Of a DNA stretch of 64,000 nt, positions 1 through 7,247 are shown one piece after another. Position 1 is the first letter of the stretch, and each line of letters starts with the position of its first letter. A program made the translations under genes and the position numbers. This DNA is from an uncultured bacterium (lineage in GTDB: Bacteria; Planctomycetota; UBA1135; GCA-002686595): NCBI GenBank assembly GCA_938083085.1, contig CALLKX010000012.1:1-64000 (forward strand), in the 5' to 3' direction. Under the pieces are notes generated by a model that was given only the letters and a program-made list of their open reading frames with translations, searched no databases and was not told where the DNA came from.

Positions 1-185
1 GCGTAGAACTCCGTGGGGAAGCCCCAGGTGACGCCGATCATCTGTCCCAGCCACGCCCCCCGGATTCGGTCCCGCAGCTCCGCCTCGTCGACCTCCAGCA
101 GCTCAGCCGTGGAGTCCGCTCCCGAGCTGGATGCGGGAGGCTCCCCGCCGCCGGCTCCTGGACTCACGCAGCCACCGGTGCCCAA
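1..185 (-). CDS. ADP-ribosylglycohydrolase family protein, N-terminal fragment
   Basis: The gene runs off the left edge; only its N-terminal part is present, read on the minus strand. The frame includes the stretch RDRIRGAWLGQMIGV and then GFPTEF (about positions 6-80), which matches the opening of ADP-ribosylglycohydrolases (DraG-like; they remove ADP-ribose from protein or small targets using a binuclear Mg centre). Upstream of it lies a Ser/Gly/Ala-rich linker and a hydrophobic run ending in LGTGGC, which resembles a lipoprotein signal. The start is unclear: no ATG lies in frame before the tRNA-Leu gene, TTG at 185 is the first usable codon I see, and it would leave a truncated signal peptide. 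Family call is moderately sure; the 5' end is not. Confidence 0.55.
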   Translation of the reverse strand, partial: MGTGGCVSPGAGGGEPPASSSGADSTAELLEVDEAELRDRIRGAWLGQMIGVTWGFPTEFY

Positions 186-247
186 GAGAGGCCCCAGGGC
201 GAGGCAAGTGGCGGCTCCTCCGACCCGCCCTGTCCACCAGCCGAGAC

Positions 248-332
248 TGGTAGGGATGCCGGGAATCGAACCCGGACGGCCAAGGCCTTCGGATTTTAAG
301 TCCGATGCGTCTACCAATTCCGCCACATCCCC
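248..332 (-). tRNA. tRNA-Leu (anticodon UAA), CCA encoded
   Basis: Read on the minus strand this is an 85-nt class II tRNA. The 7-bp acceptor stem GGGGATG/CATCCCT (one G-U pair), T8, the D arm, anticodon loop CTTAAAA, a long variable arm and the T-loop GTTCGATTC are all visible. A73 is followed by an encoded CCA (248-250). The long variable arm and A73 agree with leucine identity. Confidence 0.95.
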
Positions 333-448
333 TCCGCGCTGAATCCTAGCAGGGGCGCCGGGTCCTCTGCGCCGCGCCCAGCGCTTCTCGGCTCGCCGGG
401 TGTCCAGGCCTCCATAATGCGTGTCGCCAACTGGGGCGCCCGCTCGGG

Positions 449-476
449 TTGACGGGCGCCGGGGGGCCCCTATGAT
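449..476 (+). promoter_or_regulatory. Sigma-70-type promoter of tRNA-Cys
   Basis: TTGACG (449-454) and TATGAT (471-476) are separated by 16 bp, a near-consensus housekeeping promoter. The predicted start near 483 would leave about 44 nt of leader before the tRNA-Cys gene at 527. It is the clearest two-box promoter in the window. Confidence 0.75.
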
Positions 477-526
477 TCCCCGGCGACTTCAGTCGCGGGA
501 CTTGTCCTGGCGATACTGAGCGCAGA

Positions 527-601
527 GGCGGCATAGCCAAGTGGTAAGGCGATGGATTGCAAATCCATTATTCCCCGGTTCGAGTCCGGGTGCCGCCTCC
601 A
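527..601 (+). tRNA. tRNA-Cys (anticodon GCA), CCA encoded
   Basis: A 75-nt class I tRNA with acceptor stem GGCGGCA/TGCCGCC, anticodon loop TTGCAAA, T-loop GTTCGAGTC, discriminator U73 (typical of tRNA-Cys) and encoded CCA at 599-601. A near-consensus promoter lies 50 bp upstream. Confidence 0.96.
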
Positions 602-697
602 TCCCCCCTCCCCAAGCCGGGTCGAGGACGCCAGCCAGCAGGGCGAGGCGCAGGAGATGAGAGGCCAAGAAGGTCGGAGCTCAGAGCAGGTCGGAGC

Positions 698-1255
698 TCA
701 GAGCAGCTCGTACCCGTCGCGGACGGTGTAGATCATCAGGGACGTGCGCGGCCCGCCGAAGCGGCGGACCATCTCGATGAGCCAGTCCTCCTCGCCAGGC
801 CACGGGTAGGCGTACACGAGGTCAAAGTCCGCGATGTCCATGCCGAGCTCGCCGTAGGCGTCGGCGCCCTCGGTGGGCGTCATGTAGTCGCTCTCGAGGA
901 GCCCCACCTCGTCGCGATAGTCCGGCGGGACGAAGCTGCCCTCCACGAAACGCGCGCCCGAGCCCACCTCCTCGGCGAGGTCCTCGGCGGTCGTGATGAG
1001 CGCCGGCTCGATCTCGATCCCCACCGCCTCGAAGCCGATGATGTCGGCGAGCACGGTGATCACGCCCGTGGCGGACCCCAGCTCCAGGAAGGTGTTCGCC
1101 CGATTGCGCTGGTCCTTGAGCATGTCGATGGCCAGCCGCTGATCCGCCGGGATCACCCGGTGGAACTCGCCGGCCCGCTGGGCGCAGAAGTCATGCCAGG
1201 CCTCCGTGCCCAGCCGCAGCACCTCCTCCAGTCGCGCCTCCGTGCCACCTTCCAT
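698..1255 (-). CDS. SAM-dependent methyltransferase-like protein
   Basis: A 185-residue cytoplasmic protein with a Rossmann-type methyltransferase core. FLELGSATGVITVLA (about residues 55-69) fits motif I, the glycine-rich SAM-binding loop (E/DxGxGxG, here with Ser/Ala replacing Gly), and GIEIEPALI (about 79-87) fits the acidic residue that binds the ribose of SAM. Later FDLVYAYPWPGEE corresponds to the motif IV strand, and PWPGEEDW is often seen in small unclassified methyltransferases. No substrate can be deduced. It is divergent from the metallo-hydrolase gene at 1315 with 59 bp between start codons, and its 3' end faces tRNA-Cys. A catalytically inactive homologue is possible. Confidence 0.7.
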   Translation of the reverse strand: MEGGTEARLEEVLRLGTEAWHDFCAQRAGEFHRVIPADQRLAIDMLKDQRNRANTFLELGSATGVITVLADIIGFEAVGIEIEPALITTAEDLAEEVGSGARFVEGSFVPPDYRDEVGLLESDYMTPTEGADAYGELGMDIADFDLVYAYPWPGEEDWLIEMVRRFGGPRTSLMIYTVRDGYELL

Positions 1256-1314
1256 GGGGACGATGAGAACATGCGGGGCACGACGGTTCGCCCGGCCTGT
1301 GCGATACTTCGGGG

Positions 1315-2337
1315 GTGATCACCATCCTGCGACAGCTCCTCCTCGTGGCGGCGACCCGCACCCTGATCCTCGGCGCTGGGCTCGCCTGTGGCGGCCTCTT
1401 CGGCTGCGCGGCCCACGGCAACCTCGATGACCTGGGCCCCGGGCTCCATGATCCGAGCCGCCCGTACGTCGTCGCGCTCGGGACCGCCCAGGACGGCGGC
1501 CTCCCGCAGATCGGGTGCGCCCGCGAGTGCTGCACCGCGGCCCGCGAGGACCCCTCCCGCGCGCGACTCGTGACGAGCCTCCTGCTGGTTGATCCCAGGG
1601 ACGGACGCCGCTGGCTGTTCGACGCGACCCCGGACATCGCGCGGCAGGTGGAGCGCGCCCGCGGCCTCGGCGGGCCGGCCGAGGATGCGCCCGGACGCCC
1701 CGCGCTCTTCGACGGCATCTTCATCACCCATGCCCACCTCGGCCACGTGGTCGGGCTGCTGCAGCTCGGCCGCGAGGCCTACGGCTCGGCGCCGGTCCCG
1801 CTCATCGGCACGGAGCGCATGGCGAGCTTCCTCGGCTCGAACGGCCCATGGAGCCTGCTCTTCGACGGCGGCTACGCCCGCCCCGAGGTTCTGCAGCCCG
1901 GACAGACCCTCGAGCTCGCGGAGGACCTCTCCGTGACCGCCATCCAGGTCCCCCACCGCGACGAGTTCACCGACACCGTCGCCTTCCTCATCCGCGGGCC
2001 CGAGCGCTCCGTGCTCTACCTGCCGGACATCGACAAGTGGGAGCGGTGGGACCGGCGCCTGGAGGACGTGATCGCCGGCGTGGACGTGGCGCTGGTGGAC
2101 GGCACCTTCTACGGGCCCGCCGAGCTCCCCGGCCGCGACATGTCCCAGGTGCCCCACCCCTTCATCGTCGAGACCCTGGCGCGGATCGCGCCGCTCCCCG
2201 AGGCCGAGCGCGCGAAGGTGGTCTTCACCCATCTCAACCATTCGAACCCCGCGACCGACCCAACGAGCGACGCCGCCGCCGCGGTCCGGGCCGCAGGCTC
2301 CTCGGTCCTCGACGACGGCGACCGCATCCGCCTCTGA
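1315..2337 (+). CDS. PqqB-like metallo-beta-lactamase-fold hydrolase, probable lipoprotein
   Basis: A 340-residue protein beginning with GTG. Residues 1-31 form a signal ending in LFGC, a plausible lipobox with Cys31. The body resembles PqqB: LGTAQDGGLPQIGC (about 55-68) with clustered cysteines, and THAHLGH (about 135-141), which is the HxHxGH variant of the metallo-beta-lactamase metal site that PqqB also has in place of HxHxDH. Later Asp/His ligands (VDGTFYG, FTHLNHSNP) are present. PqqB itself is a cytoplasmic PQQ-biosynthesis oxygenase or carrier; this exported version has no pqq genes around it, so PQQ synthesis should not be inferred. GATACT ends 6 nt before the start, suggesting a short or absent leader. 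Confidence 0.72.
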   Translation: MITILRQLLLVAATRTLILGAGLACGGLFGCAAHGNLDDLGPGLHDPSRPYVVALGTAQDGGLPQIGCARECCTAAREDPSRARLVTSLLLVDPRDGRRWLFDATPDIARQVERARGLGGPAEDAPGRPALFDGIFITHAHLGHVVGLLQLGREAYGSAPVPLIGTERMASFLGSNGPWSLLFDGGYARPEVLQPGQTLELAEDLSVTAIQVPHRDEFTDTVAFLIRGPERSVLYLPDIDKWERWDRRLEDVIAGVDVALVDGTFYGPAELPGRDMSQVPHPFIVETLARIAPLPEAERAKVVFTHLNHSNPATDPTSDAAAAVRAAGSSVLDDGDRIRL

Positions 2338-2362
2338 CCTGCCGCGCCCCTGGGAGCGGCGA

Positions 2363-3361
2363 TCAGGCCAGGGCGCGCTCGTCGAGTAGACCGTCCGCCA
2401 CGAGGCGCGGCCAGAGCTCGGCGGGGACGGGCGCGGCGAAGTGAACGAGGTTGGCGCGCACCTCCTCGGGGGTCCGGCAACCCACCAGCACCGACGCCAC
2501 GGCGGGGTGCGCCAGGGGGAACTGGAGCGCGGCGGCCTCCAGGGCCACGTCGAACTCCCGGACCACCCGCGCGAGCCGGTCGCGCCGCTCGATGAGCTCG
2601 GTCGGCGCCTGGGCGTAGTTCCAGGTGCGGCCGCCCGCGAGGAGGCCGGAGTTGAAGGCGCCGCCGACGACCACGCTGGTGCCCGCTCGCTCGCAGCGCG
2701 GGAGCAGCTCGTCCAGCGCCCCCTGCTCCAGCAGCGTGTAGCGGCCCGCCAGCAGGAACACGTCCCAGTCGGCGTGGTCCATGGCCGCCAGCAGGACCTC
2801 GGTCTCGTTGACCCCGATGCCGATGGCGCCGATGCGGCCCGCAGCCTTCAGCTCCTGGAGGGCGGCGAGCCCGCCCCCCATGGCGTCGGCGAAGTGCTGG
2901 TCATGCTCCCCGCCGTGGGTCATGCGGCCGATGTCGTGCAGGAAGAGCGTGTCCACTCGCTCGAGGCCCATGCGCTCAAGGCTCTCCTCGAAGCTCCGCA
3001 GCACGCCCTCCCTGCCGTAGTCGTGCACCGGGGCGAAGGGCAGGGGATCCGGCCACCCGTTCTCGGGCCCCGGCGGATGGTCGCTCGGCTCCAGGAGGCG
3101 CCCCACCTTGGTGGAGAGGCTGCAACCAGCGCGACCCTGCAGCGCAGGGCCGACGCGGGTCTCGGCGCGCCCGAACCCGTACCAGGGCGCCGTGTCGAAG
3201 AAGCGGACGCCCCCCTCCCAGGCCGCGTCGAGCACCGCCGCGGCGTCCTCGTCGCGGACGGCCTCGAAGAGCCCGCCCAGGGGCGCGGTCCCGAGGCCGA
3301 GAGTGGTCACCTCGACGTCGGTGCGCCCCAATCGGGCGGTCGCGAGGCGCGCGCTGCTCAT
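2363..3361 (-). CDS. Aldo/keto reductase, L-fucose (D-threo-aldose) dehydrogenase type
   Basis: A 332-residue NAD(P)-dependent aldo/keto reductase. The catalytic tetrad is visible as Asp56 and Tyr61 (FFDTAPWYGFG), Lys85 (LSTKVGRLL) and His142 (TLFLHDIG). The spacing and the segments LGLGTAPLGG and HDYGREGVLRSFEESLERMG are those of D-threo-aldose 1-dehydrogenase / L-fucose dehydrogenase, which oxidises L-fucose to its 1,5-lactone in the non-phosphorylating pathway. Its start codon overlaps the end of the FAH-family gene by 4 nt (ATGA), so the two are translationally coupled; FAH hydrolase catalyses the last step of the same pathway in Xanthomonas. L-galactose or another 6-deoxyhexose is a possible alternative substrate. 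Confidence 0.83.
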   Translation of the reverse strand: MSSARLATARLGRTDVEVTTLGLGTAPLGGLFEAVRDEDAAAVLDAAWEGGVRFFDTAPWYGFGRAETRVGPALQGRAGCSLSTKVGRLLEPSDHPPGPENGWPDPLPFAPVHDYGREGVLRSFEESLERMGLERVDTLFLHDIGRMTHGGEHDQHFADAMGGGLAALQELKAAGRIGAIGIGVNETEVLLAAMDHADWDVFLLAGRYTLLEQGALDELLPRCERAGTSVVVGGAFNSGLLAGGRTWNYAQAPTELIERRDRLARVVREFDVALEAAALQFPLAHPAVASVLVGCRTPEEVRANLVHFAAPVPAELWPRLVADGLLDERALA

Positions 3362-4257
3362 CCCTCCGCGCCGACGGCGGGGTTCCGGAGCACGCCGAGG
3401 CCCTCGACCTCGACCTCCATCACGTCGCCGGGCTGGATGTAGATGGGCGGCTTGCGGGCGAAGCCCACGCCCGGCGGCGTCCCGGTGGAGATCAGGTCGC
3501 CAGGCTCCAGGGTGATGAAGCCCGACAGGTGCGCGATCAGCTCGGGGATGCCGAAGATGAGCTGGTTGGTGCTCGAGTCCTGCAGGGTCTCACCGTTCAT
3601 CCGGAACTGAATCCGGAGCGCGTGGGGATCGGCGATCTCGTCGGCGGTCGCCAGGAAGGGCCCGGCGGGGCAGAAGGTCTCGCAGGACTTGCCGCGCTGC
3701 CACTGACCGTCGGCGAACTGGAAGTCGCGGGCGCTGACGTCGTTGACGTTGCAGTAGCCGAGCACGTGGTCCATGGCGTCCTCGGCCTTGACGCGGCTCG
3801 CGGTGCGGCCGATGACCACGCCGAACTCGGCCTCGTAGTCGACCTCCTTGGCGCCCGGCGGGAGGACGACCTTGGCCTCGGGGCCGACGACGCAGCTGGA
3901 GAACTTGCTGAACACGAGCGGGAGCTCAGGGATGTCCATGCCGCTCTCCTCGGCGTGGTCCCGGTAGTTCAGGCCGATGCAGATGACCTTGCCCGGGCGC
4001 GGGACCGGCGCGTCGAGGGTGACGCTGCTTAGCGGGAGAATCGCCTCCGAGGCGGCGAGCTCCGCCGTGCGAGCCTCCACGGCGTCCACCAAGCGGCGCG
4101 CGGCCTGATGCGGCGCGCCATCCAGATCGCACCACTCAAGGGGGCCATCCGCGTGAGGGAGGCCCGCCGCGGGGTGGGTGAAGTCCAGGACGAGGTCACC
4201 GGGCAGGAGCGCCCCGGTGCACAGGGCGTCATCGCGGAGGAAGGAGACGATCTTCAA
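3358..4257 (-). CDS. Fumarylacetoacetate hydrolase family protein (candidate 2,4-diketo-3-deoxy-L-fuconate hydrolase)
   Basis: A 299-residue FAH-superfamily enzyme that starts with TTG. ICIGLNYRDHAEESG (about 92-106) holds the catalytic His/Glu pair, and YEAEFGVVIGR (about 141-151) supplies the ExE part of the divalent-metal site; the conserved NVNDVSARDFQ strand follows. Members hydrolyse C-C bonds in 2,4-diketo acids. It is the first gene of a pair with the L-fucose-dehydrogenase-type reductase, and an MR-subgroup dehydratase lies 0.75 kb away, so cleavage of 2,4-diketo-3-deoxy-L-fuconate to pyruvate and lactate is the favoured inference. An acylpyruvase or ureidoglycolate-lyase-like role cannot be excluded. 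No Shine-Dalgarno is visible upstream. Confidence 0.82.
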   Translation of the reverse strand: MKIVSFLRDDALCTGALLPGDLVLDFTHPAAGLPHADGPLEWCDLDGAPHQAARRLVDAVEARTAELAASEAILPLSSVTLDAPVPRPGKVICIGLNYRDHAEESGMDIPELPLVFSKFSSCVVGPEAKVVLPPGAKEVDYEAEFGVVIGRTASRVKAEDAMDHVLGYCNVNDVSARDFQFADGQWQRGKSCETFCPAGPFLATADEIADPHALRIQFRMNGETLQDSSTNQLIFGIPELIAHLSGFITLEPGDLISTGTPPGVGFARKPPIYIQPGDVMEVEVEGLGVLRNPAVGAEG

Positions 4258-4386
4258 GATTCAAGAGCGGGCTGGGGGCGTCGTCCGGAGGCTGGCTCCG
4301 GTTTTGAGGCGGACCAGCATAGCCGCCCGATCCAAACCCGCCCGGAGCATGATCCCGAGTTCCTTCCCAGCGCCCCCCAAGCCCGC

Positions 4387-4392
4387 TAGAGT
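4387..4392 (+). promoter_or_regulatory. Leaderless-type -10 box before slyD-like gene
   Basis: TAGAGT ends 7 nt before the ATG at 4400 and no Shine-Dalgarno sequence lies between, so transcription would begin at or next to the start codon. Confidence 0.45.
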
Positions 4393-4399
4393 GCCCCAT

Positions 4400-4897
4400 A
4401 TGAGCGACAACAACACGATCGCGGACGGCGCCGTCGTCACGATGCACTACAAGCTGACCCTCTCCGACGGGCAGGTCATCGACTCCTCTGAAGGCCAGGA
4501 CCCACTCGCGTACCTGCACGGCGCGAACAACATCGTCCCGGGCCTCGAGTCCGCCATGGGCGGCAAGACCGCCGGCGATTCCTTCGAGGTCAGCGTCGCC
4601 CCCGAGGAGGGCTACGGCCCCCGCATCGATGAGGCCATCCAGAAGGTGCCCCGGGACCGCTTCCCCGATGATGCGACCCTCCAGGCCGGTATCCAGTTCC
4701 AGGCCACCGACCCCGACGGCAACCCGCTCATGGGGACCATCACCGCCGTCGAGGGCGATGAGGTCACCGTGGACTTCAACCACCCCCTCGCCGGGCAGAC
4801 GCTCAGCTTCTCCATCGAGGTCGTGGACATCCGCGAGGCCACCGAGGAAGAGCAGCAGCACGGCCACGTGCACGGCGCCGGCGGCCACCAGCACTGA
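4400..4897 (+). CDS. slyD: FKBP-type peptidyl-prolyl cis-trans isomerase, SlyD-like
   Basis: A 165-residue cytosolic chaperone/isomerase with SlyD architecture: an FKBP half (VVTMHYKLTLSDGQVIDSS, then GLESAMGG and the EEGYGP turn), an inserted-in-flap chaperone domain (about residues 70-120, VPRDRFP to ITAVEGDEVTVDFNHPLAG), and return to the FKBP strand LSFSIEVVDIREA. The C-terminus is short but histidine-rich (HGHVHGAGGHQH), consistent with Ni/Zn binding as in SlyD. The start at 4400 is chosen because upstream codons read through the promoter and add low-complexity residues absent from the family. The gene is divergent from the FAH gene, and a strong hairpin follows its stop. Confidence 0.92.
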   Translation: MSDNNTIADGAVVTMHYKLTLSDGQVIDSSEGQDPLAYLHGANNIVPGLESAMGGKTAGDSFEVSVAPEEGYGPRIDEAIQKVPRDRFPDDATLQAGIQFQATDPDGNPLMGTITAVEGDEVTVDFNHPLAGQTLSFSIEVVDIREATEEEQQHGHVHGAGGHQH

Positions 4898-4928
4898 TCG
4901 GTCACCTCGAGTCAACAGAGCCACCAGC

Positions 4929-4972
4929 GCAAGGAGCGCGGGCCGCGATTCTTCGCGGCCCGCGCTCCTTGC
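4929..4972. terminator. Bidirectional terminator, 19-bp perfect stem
   Basis: A 19-bp perfect inverted repeat (arms 4929-4947 and 4954-4972) with loop ATTCTT sits between the convergent slyD-like gene and the enolase-superfamily gene. TTGG-T follows on the plus side; there is no long T tract, as usual in this GC-rich sequence. Confidence 0.8.
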
Positions 4973-5001
4973 CTTGGTTGCCGCCGTCGCGCGCGGGAGA
5001 C

Positions 5002-6120
5002 CTAGACCGTGCTGGTGGTCGCCACCGTGCAGCGCGACAGGGTCTCCTCGGTCAACTCGAGCCCGACCCCGGGCGCGGTCGGCAGCTGGTAGTGGCCGTC
5101 GACCACGTCGATCGGCTCGACCCAGATGTCCTTGATGGACTCGTAGCAGTTCTCGAGCATCGGACAGTGGGGCGTCGCCGCCGCCAGCTGACTGTGGAGC
5201 TTCTGCTGCACGTTGGTGTGCGGGACGATAGGCAGGTCGTGGGCGCCCGCGAGCGCCGCCACCTCGAGCCACTCGTCGATGCCGAGGAGCTTGGTCGCGT
5301 CGGCCTGCACGATCCCCACGGCGCCAGCCTCGATGTAGTCGCGGAAGGCGTACTTGGTGAAGATCGTCTCCCCCACGGCAACAGGGATCGAGATGGCCTG
5401 CTGCAGCTCGGCGTGGGCCTTGACGTTCTCGGGCACCATGGGCTCCTCGAGCCAGTACACGTCGAAGTCCGCGAGCTTGCCGCCCCAGAAACGCGCGGTG
5501 TTCAGGGTCCAGGCGCAGTTGACGTCGGTCATGATCCGAATCTTCGGGCCCACCGCATCGCGCACGGCGCCGATCCGGTCGTAGTCCTCGCGGGGATCGT
5601 CGCGGCCCAGCTTGATCTTGACCGCGTGGAAGCCCCTGTCGATGAGCGCCGTGGCGTCGCGCACCAGGTCCTCCTGGCTCCAGGTCAGCCAGCCGCCGTC
5701 GGTGCTGTAGGCGAGGACCTTGTCCCGGGCAGCGCCGAGGTAGTGCCAAAGGGGCATCCCCGCCCGCTTGCACTGGATGTCCCACAGGGCGAACTCCACG
5801 GCGGCGATGCCCACGCGCGACGCCCCCACGCGGCCGACGAAGTGGTTGGTGAGGAACATCTCCTGGACCAGCGCCTTGCGGAGCGTGATGTCCTTGCCGA
5901 TGAGCACCGGCGCGTAGTTCTCCTCCACCATGACCTGCGCGGCGCGCAGTCCCGGAGTGTAGGACCAGTTGGTCCCCACACCGATCACGCCCGCGTCGGT
6001 GTGCAGACGGACCGTGAGGAACTCGACCTCGTCCACCTTGCTCTGGGAGTCGGTGATCTGGCGCTGCTCGAGGGGGACGCGCAGGAACGCGGTCTCCACC
6101 TTGGTGATCTTGGGGCCCAT
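5002..6120 (-). CDS. Enolase-superfamily dehydratase, mandelate racemase subgroup (candidate L-fuconate dehydratase)
   Basis: A 372-residue sugar-acid dehydratase/racemase-type enzyme. The MR subgroup signature is complete: Lys168-x-Lys170 (KIK), metal ligands Asp199 (TDVN), Glu225/226 (EEP) and Glu251 (GE), then the Asp274/His301 dyad (VQADATK, VPHTN). The N-terminal capping domain spans about residues 1-130. L-fuconate, rhamnonate, galactonate and galactarate dehydratases all carry this pattern, so substrate is inferred only from context: an L-fucose-dehydrogenase-type AKR and FAH hydrolase lie nearby. The NAD epimerase gene ends 15 bp upstream of this start, making a two-gene operon; a 19-bp terminator follows the stop. 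Confidence 0.85.
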   Translation of the reverse strand: MGPKITKVETAFLRVPLEQRQITDSQSKVDEVEFLTVRLHTDAGVIGVGTNWSYTPGLRAAQVMVEENYAPVLIGKDITLRKALVQEMFLTNHFVGRVGASRVGIAAVEFALWDIQCKRAGMPLWHYLGAARDKVLAYSTDGGWLTWSQEDLVRDATALIDRGFHAVKIKLGRDDPREDYDRIGAVRDAVGPKIRIMTDVNCAWTLNTARFWGGKLADFDVYWLEEPMVPENVKAHAELQQAISIPVAVGETIFTKYAFRDYIEAGAVGIVQADATKLLGIDEWLEVAALAGAHDLPIVPHTNVQQKLHSQLAAATPHCPMLENCYESIKDIWVEPIDVVDGHYQLPTAPGVGLELTEETLSRCTVATTSTV

Positions 6121-6135
6121 GGGTTTCAGCGGGGT

Positions 6136-7119
6136 TCAGCTGTCGAGGTCGGAGGTGTCGAGGGTGCCCGCGGCATGGAGCTCGCGGAAGCGACGGAGGG
6201 TCTCGGCGATGCCGTCGCGAAGAGATGTGCTCGGGAGGCCGGTGAGGACCTCGCCGATTCGCGCGCCGTCGATGGCGCCGGGGACGGGGAGCTCTCCGCC
6301 CTCCACGCGTACCAGATCGCGGGCAGCAGGCTCGAGCGCGCAGAGCTCGTCCACGAACGCGGTGACAGCGACGGACTCGCCCGCGAGGTTGAACACGTGG
6401 GCCCCATCCGGGCCGCGGTCCGCGGCGGCGATGAACGCGTCGGCGCAGTCCCCGGCGTAGAGGAAGTCCGTGCGGCCGCCGAAGCCCACGGTGTATGGCC
6501 GTCCCACCACGGCTGCCTTGATGGCCTTGGTGGGGCCGCTGGTCATGCCCTGGTCCCGGCCGACGCCGTAGACCGTGAGGGGGCGCAGGCCGACGCTCGA
6601 GGTGCCGTGTTCCAGGAACGACACCCGCGCCGTGCCCTCGTTGGCGAGCTTGTAGACGCCGTAGTGGGTGTTCGGGGTCGGGGACGCGTTCTCGCACGGG
6701 GCGCCGCCCGCGCGCTCCTCGTCCGCGCGCTCGTAGACCGCCGCGCTCGAGGCGTAGGCCACCCGCTGGATGCCCCGCTTGGCCGCCTGCTCGAAGACGT
6801 TGACGGTGCCCAGCACGTTGACCCTGGCGCCGGCCATGGGGTCGGCGCGGCAGAAGGGCACCTGGAGCCCGGCGAGGTGGACGATGTGGTCCACCCCGTG
6901 CTGGTCCATGCAGGCGCCGAGGGCCGCGGGGTCCGCGATGTCCCCCTGGACGAAGGACACCCGGTCCAGCGCCGTGGCGCCCAGGAGATCACGGATCCGT
7001 CGCGGCTCGGTGCCCAGATCGAAGACCACCGGGCGATCGCCCTTCTCCAGGAGACGCTCGACGACCCAGGCGCCGATGCAACCGAGGGCGCCGGTGATGA
7101 GGTAGGTGCGTTCGCTCAT
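6136..7119 (-). CDS. NAD-dependent epimerase/dehydratase (extended SDR)
   Basis: A 327-residue extended short-chain dehydrogenase. The Rossmann glycine motif TGALGCIG (about 9-16), a V-F-D segment after strand 2, HLAGLQVP, the ASSAAVYE serine region and the Tyr153-x3-Lys157 pair (YGVYK) are present, followed by the substrate-side motif GFGGRTDFLYAGDCADAF. Such enzymes act on nucleotide sugars or, in catabolic operons, oxidise or epimerise free sugar acids. It is the first gene of an operon with the dehydratase at 5002, so a sugar-acid substrate is more likely than a nucleotide sugar. It is not the classical short SDR expected for 2-keto-3-deoxy-L-fuconate oxidation. TAGCTT lies 9 nt before the start. 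Confidence 0.82.
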   Translation of the reverse strand: MSERTYLITGALGCIGAWVVERLLEKGDRPVVFDLGTEPRRIRDLLGATALDRVSFVQGDIADPAALGACMDQHGVDHIVHLAGLQVPFCRADPMAGARVNVLGTVNVFEQAAKRGIQRVAYASSAAVYERADEERAGGAPCENASPTPNTHYGVYKLANEGTARVSFLEHGTSSVGLRPLTVYGVGRDQGMTSGPTKAIKAAVVGRPYTVGFGGRTDFLYAGDCADAFIAAADRGPDGAHVFNLAGESVAVTAFVDELCALEPAARDLVRVEGGELPVPGAIDGARIGEVLTGLPSTSLRDGIAETLRRFRELHAAGTLDTSDLDS

Positions 7120-7128
7120 GGTCCGCTG

Positions 7129-7134
7129 AAGCTA
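7129..7134 (-). promoter_or_regulatory. Leaderless-type -10 box before epimerase gene
   Basis: On the minus strand TAGCTT ends 9 nt before the start at 7119; no Shine-Dalgarno sequence lies between. Confidence 0.35.
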
Positions 7135-7192
7135 ACCGCTGGGCGCTGATCGCGGTGGTCGCGACCCCTGCGAGAAGCGCCGGACCTCGGCC

Positions 7193-7230
7193 CCGAATCG
7201 CCTCGCCGAATCGCCTCGCCGAATCGCCCG
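7193..7230. repeat. 13-bp tandem repeat, 2.9 copies
   Basis: The unit CCGAATCGCCTCG occurs twice exactly (7193-7205, 7206-7218) and a third time with its last bases changed (7219-7230). It lies between the 3' end of the HTTM gene and the epimerase promoter. Confidence 0.8.
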
Positions 7231-7247
7231 ACGAGCTCACGTGGTGA

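Noticed and set aside
1315-2337. PQQ biosynthesis cluster
   Set aside because: No pqqA, pqqC, pqqD or pqqE frames are adjacent, and the protein appears exported.
4229-7149. Very long overlapping frames on the opposite strands of the sugar-acid genes (over 700 codons each)
   Set aside because: GC-rich codon bias creates long antisense frames with Arg/Pro/Ala/Gly composition; they carry no recognisable domain and overlap genes with complete catalytic motifs.
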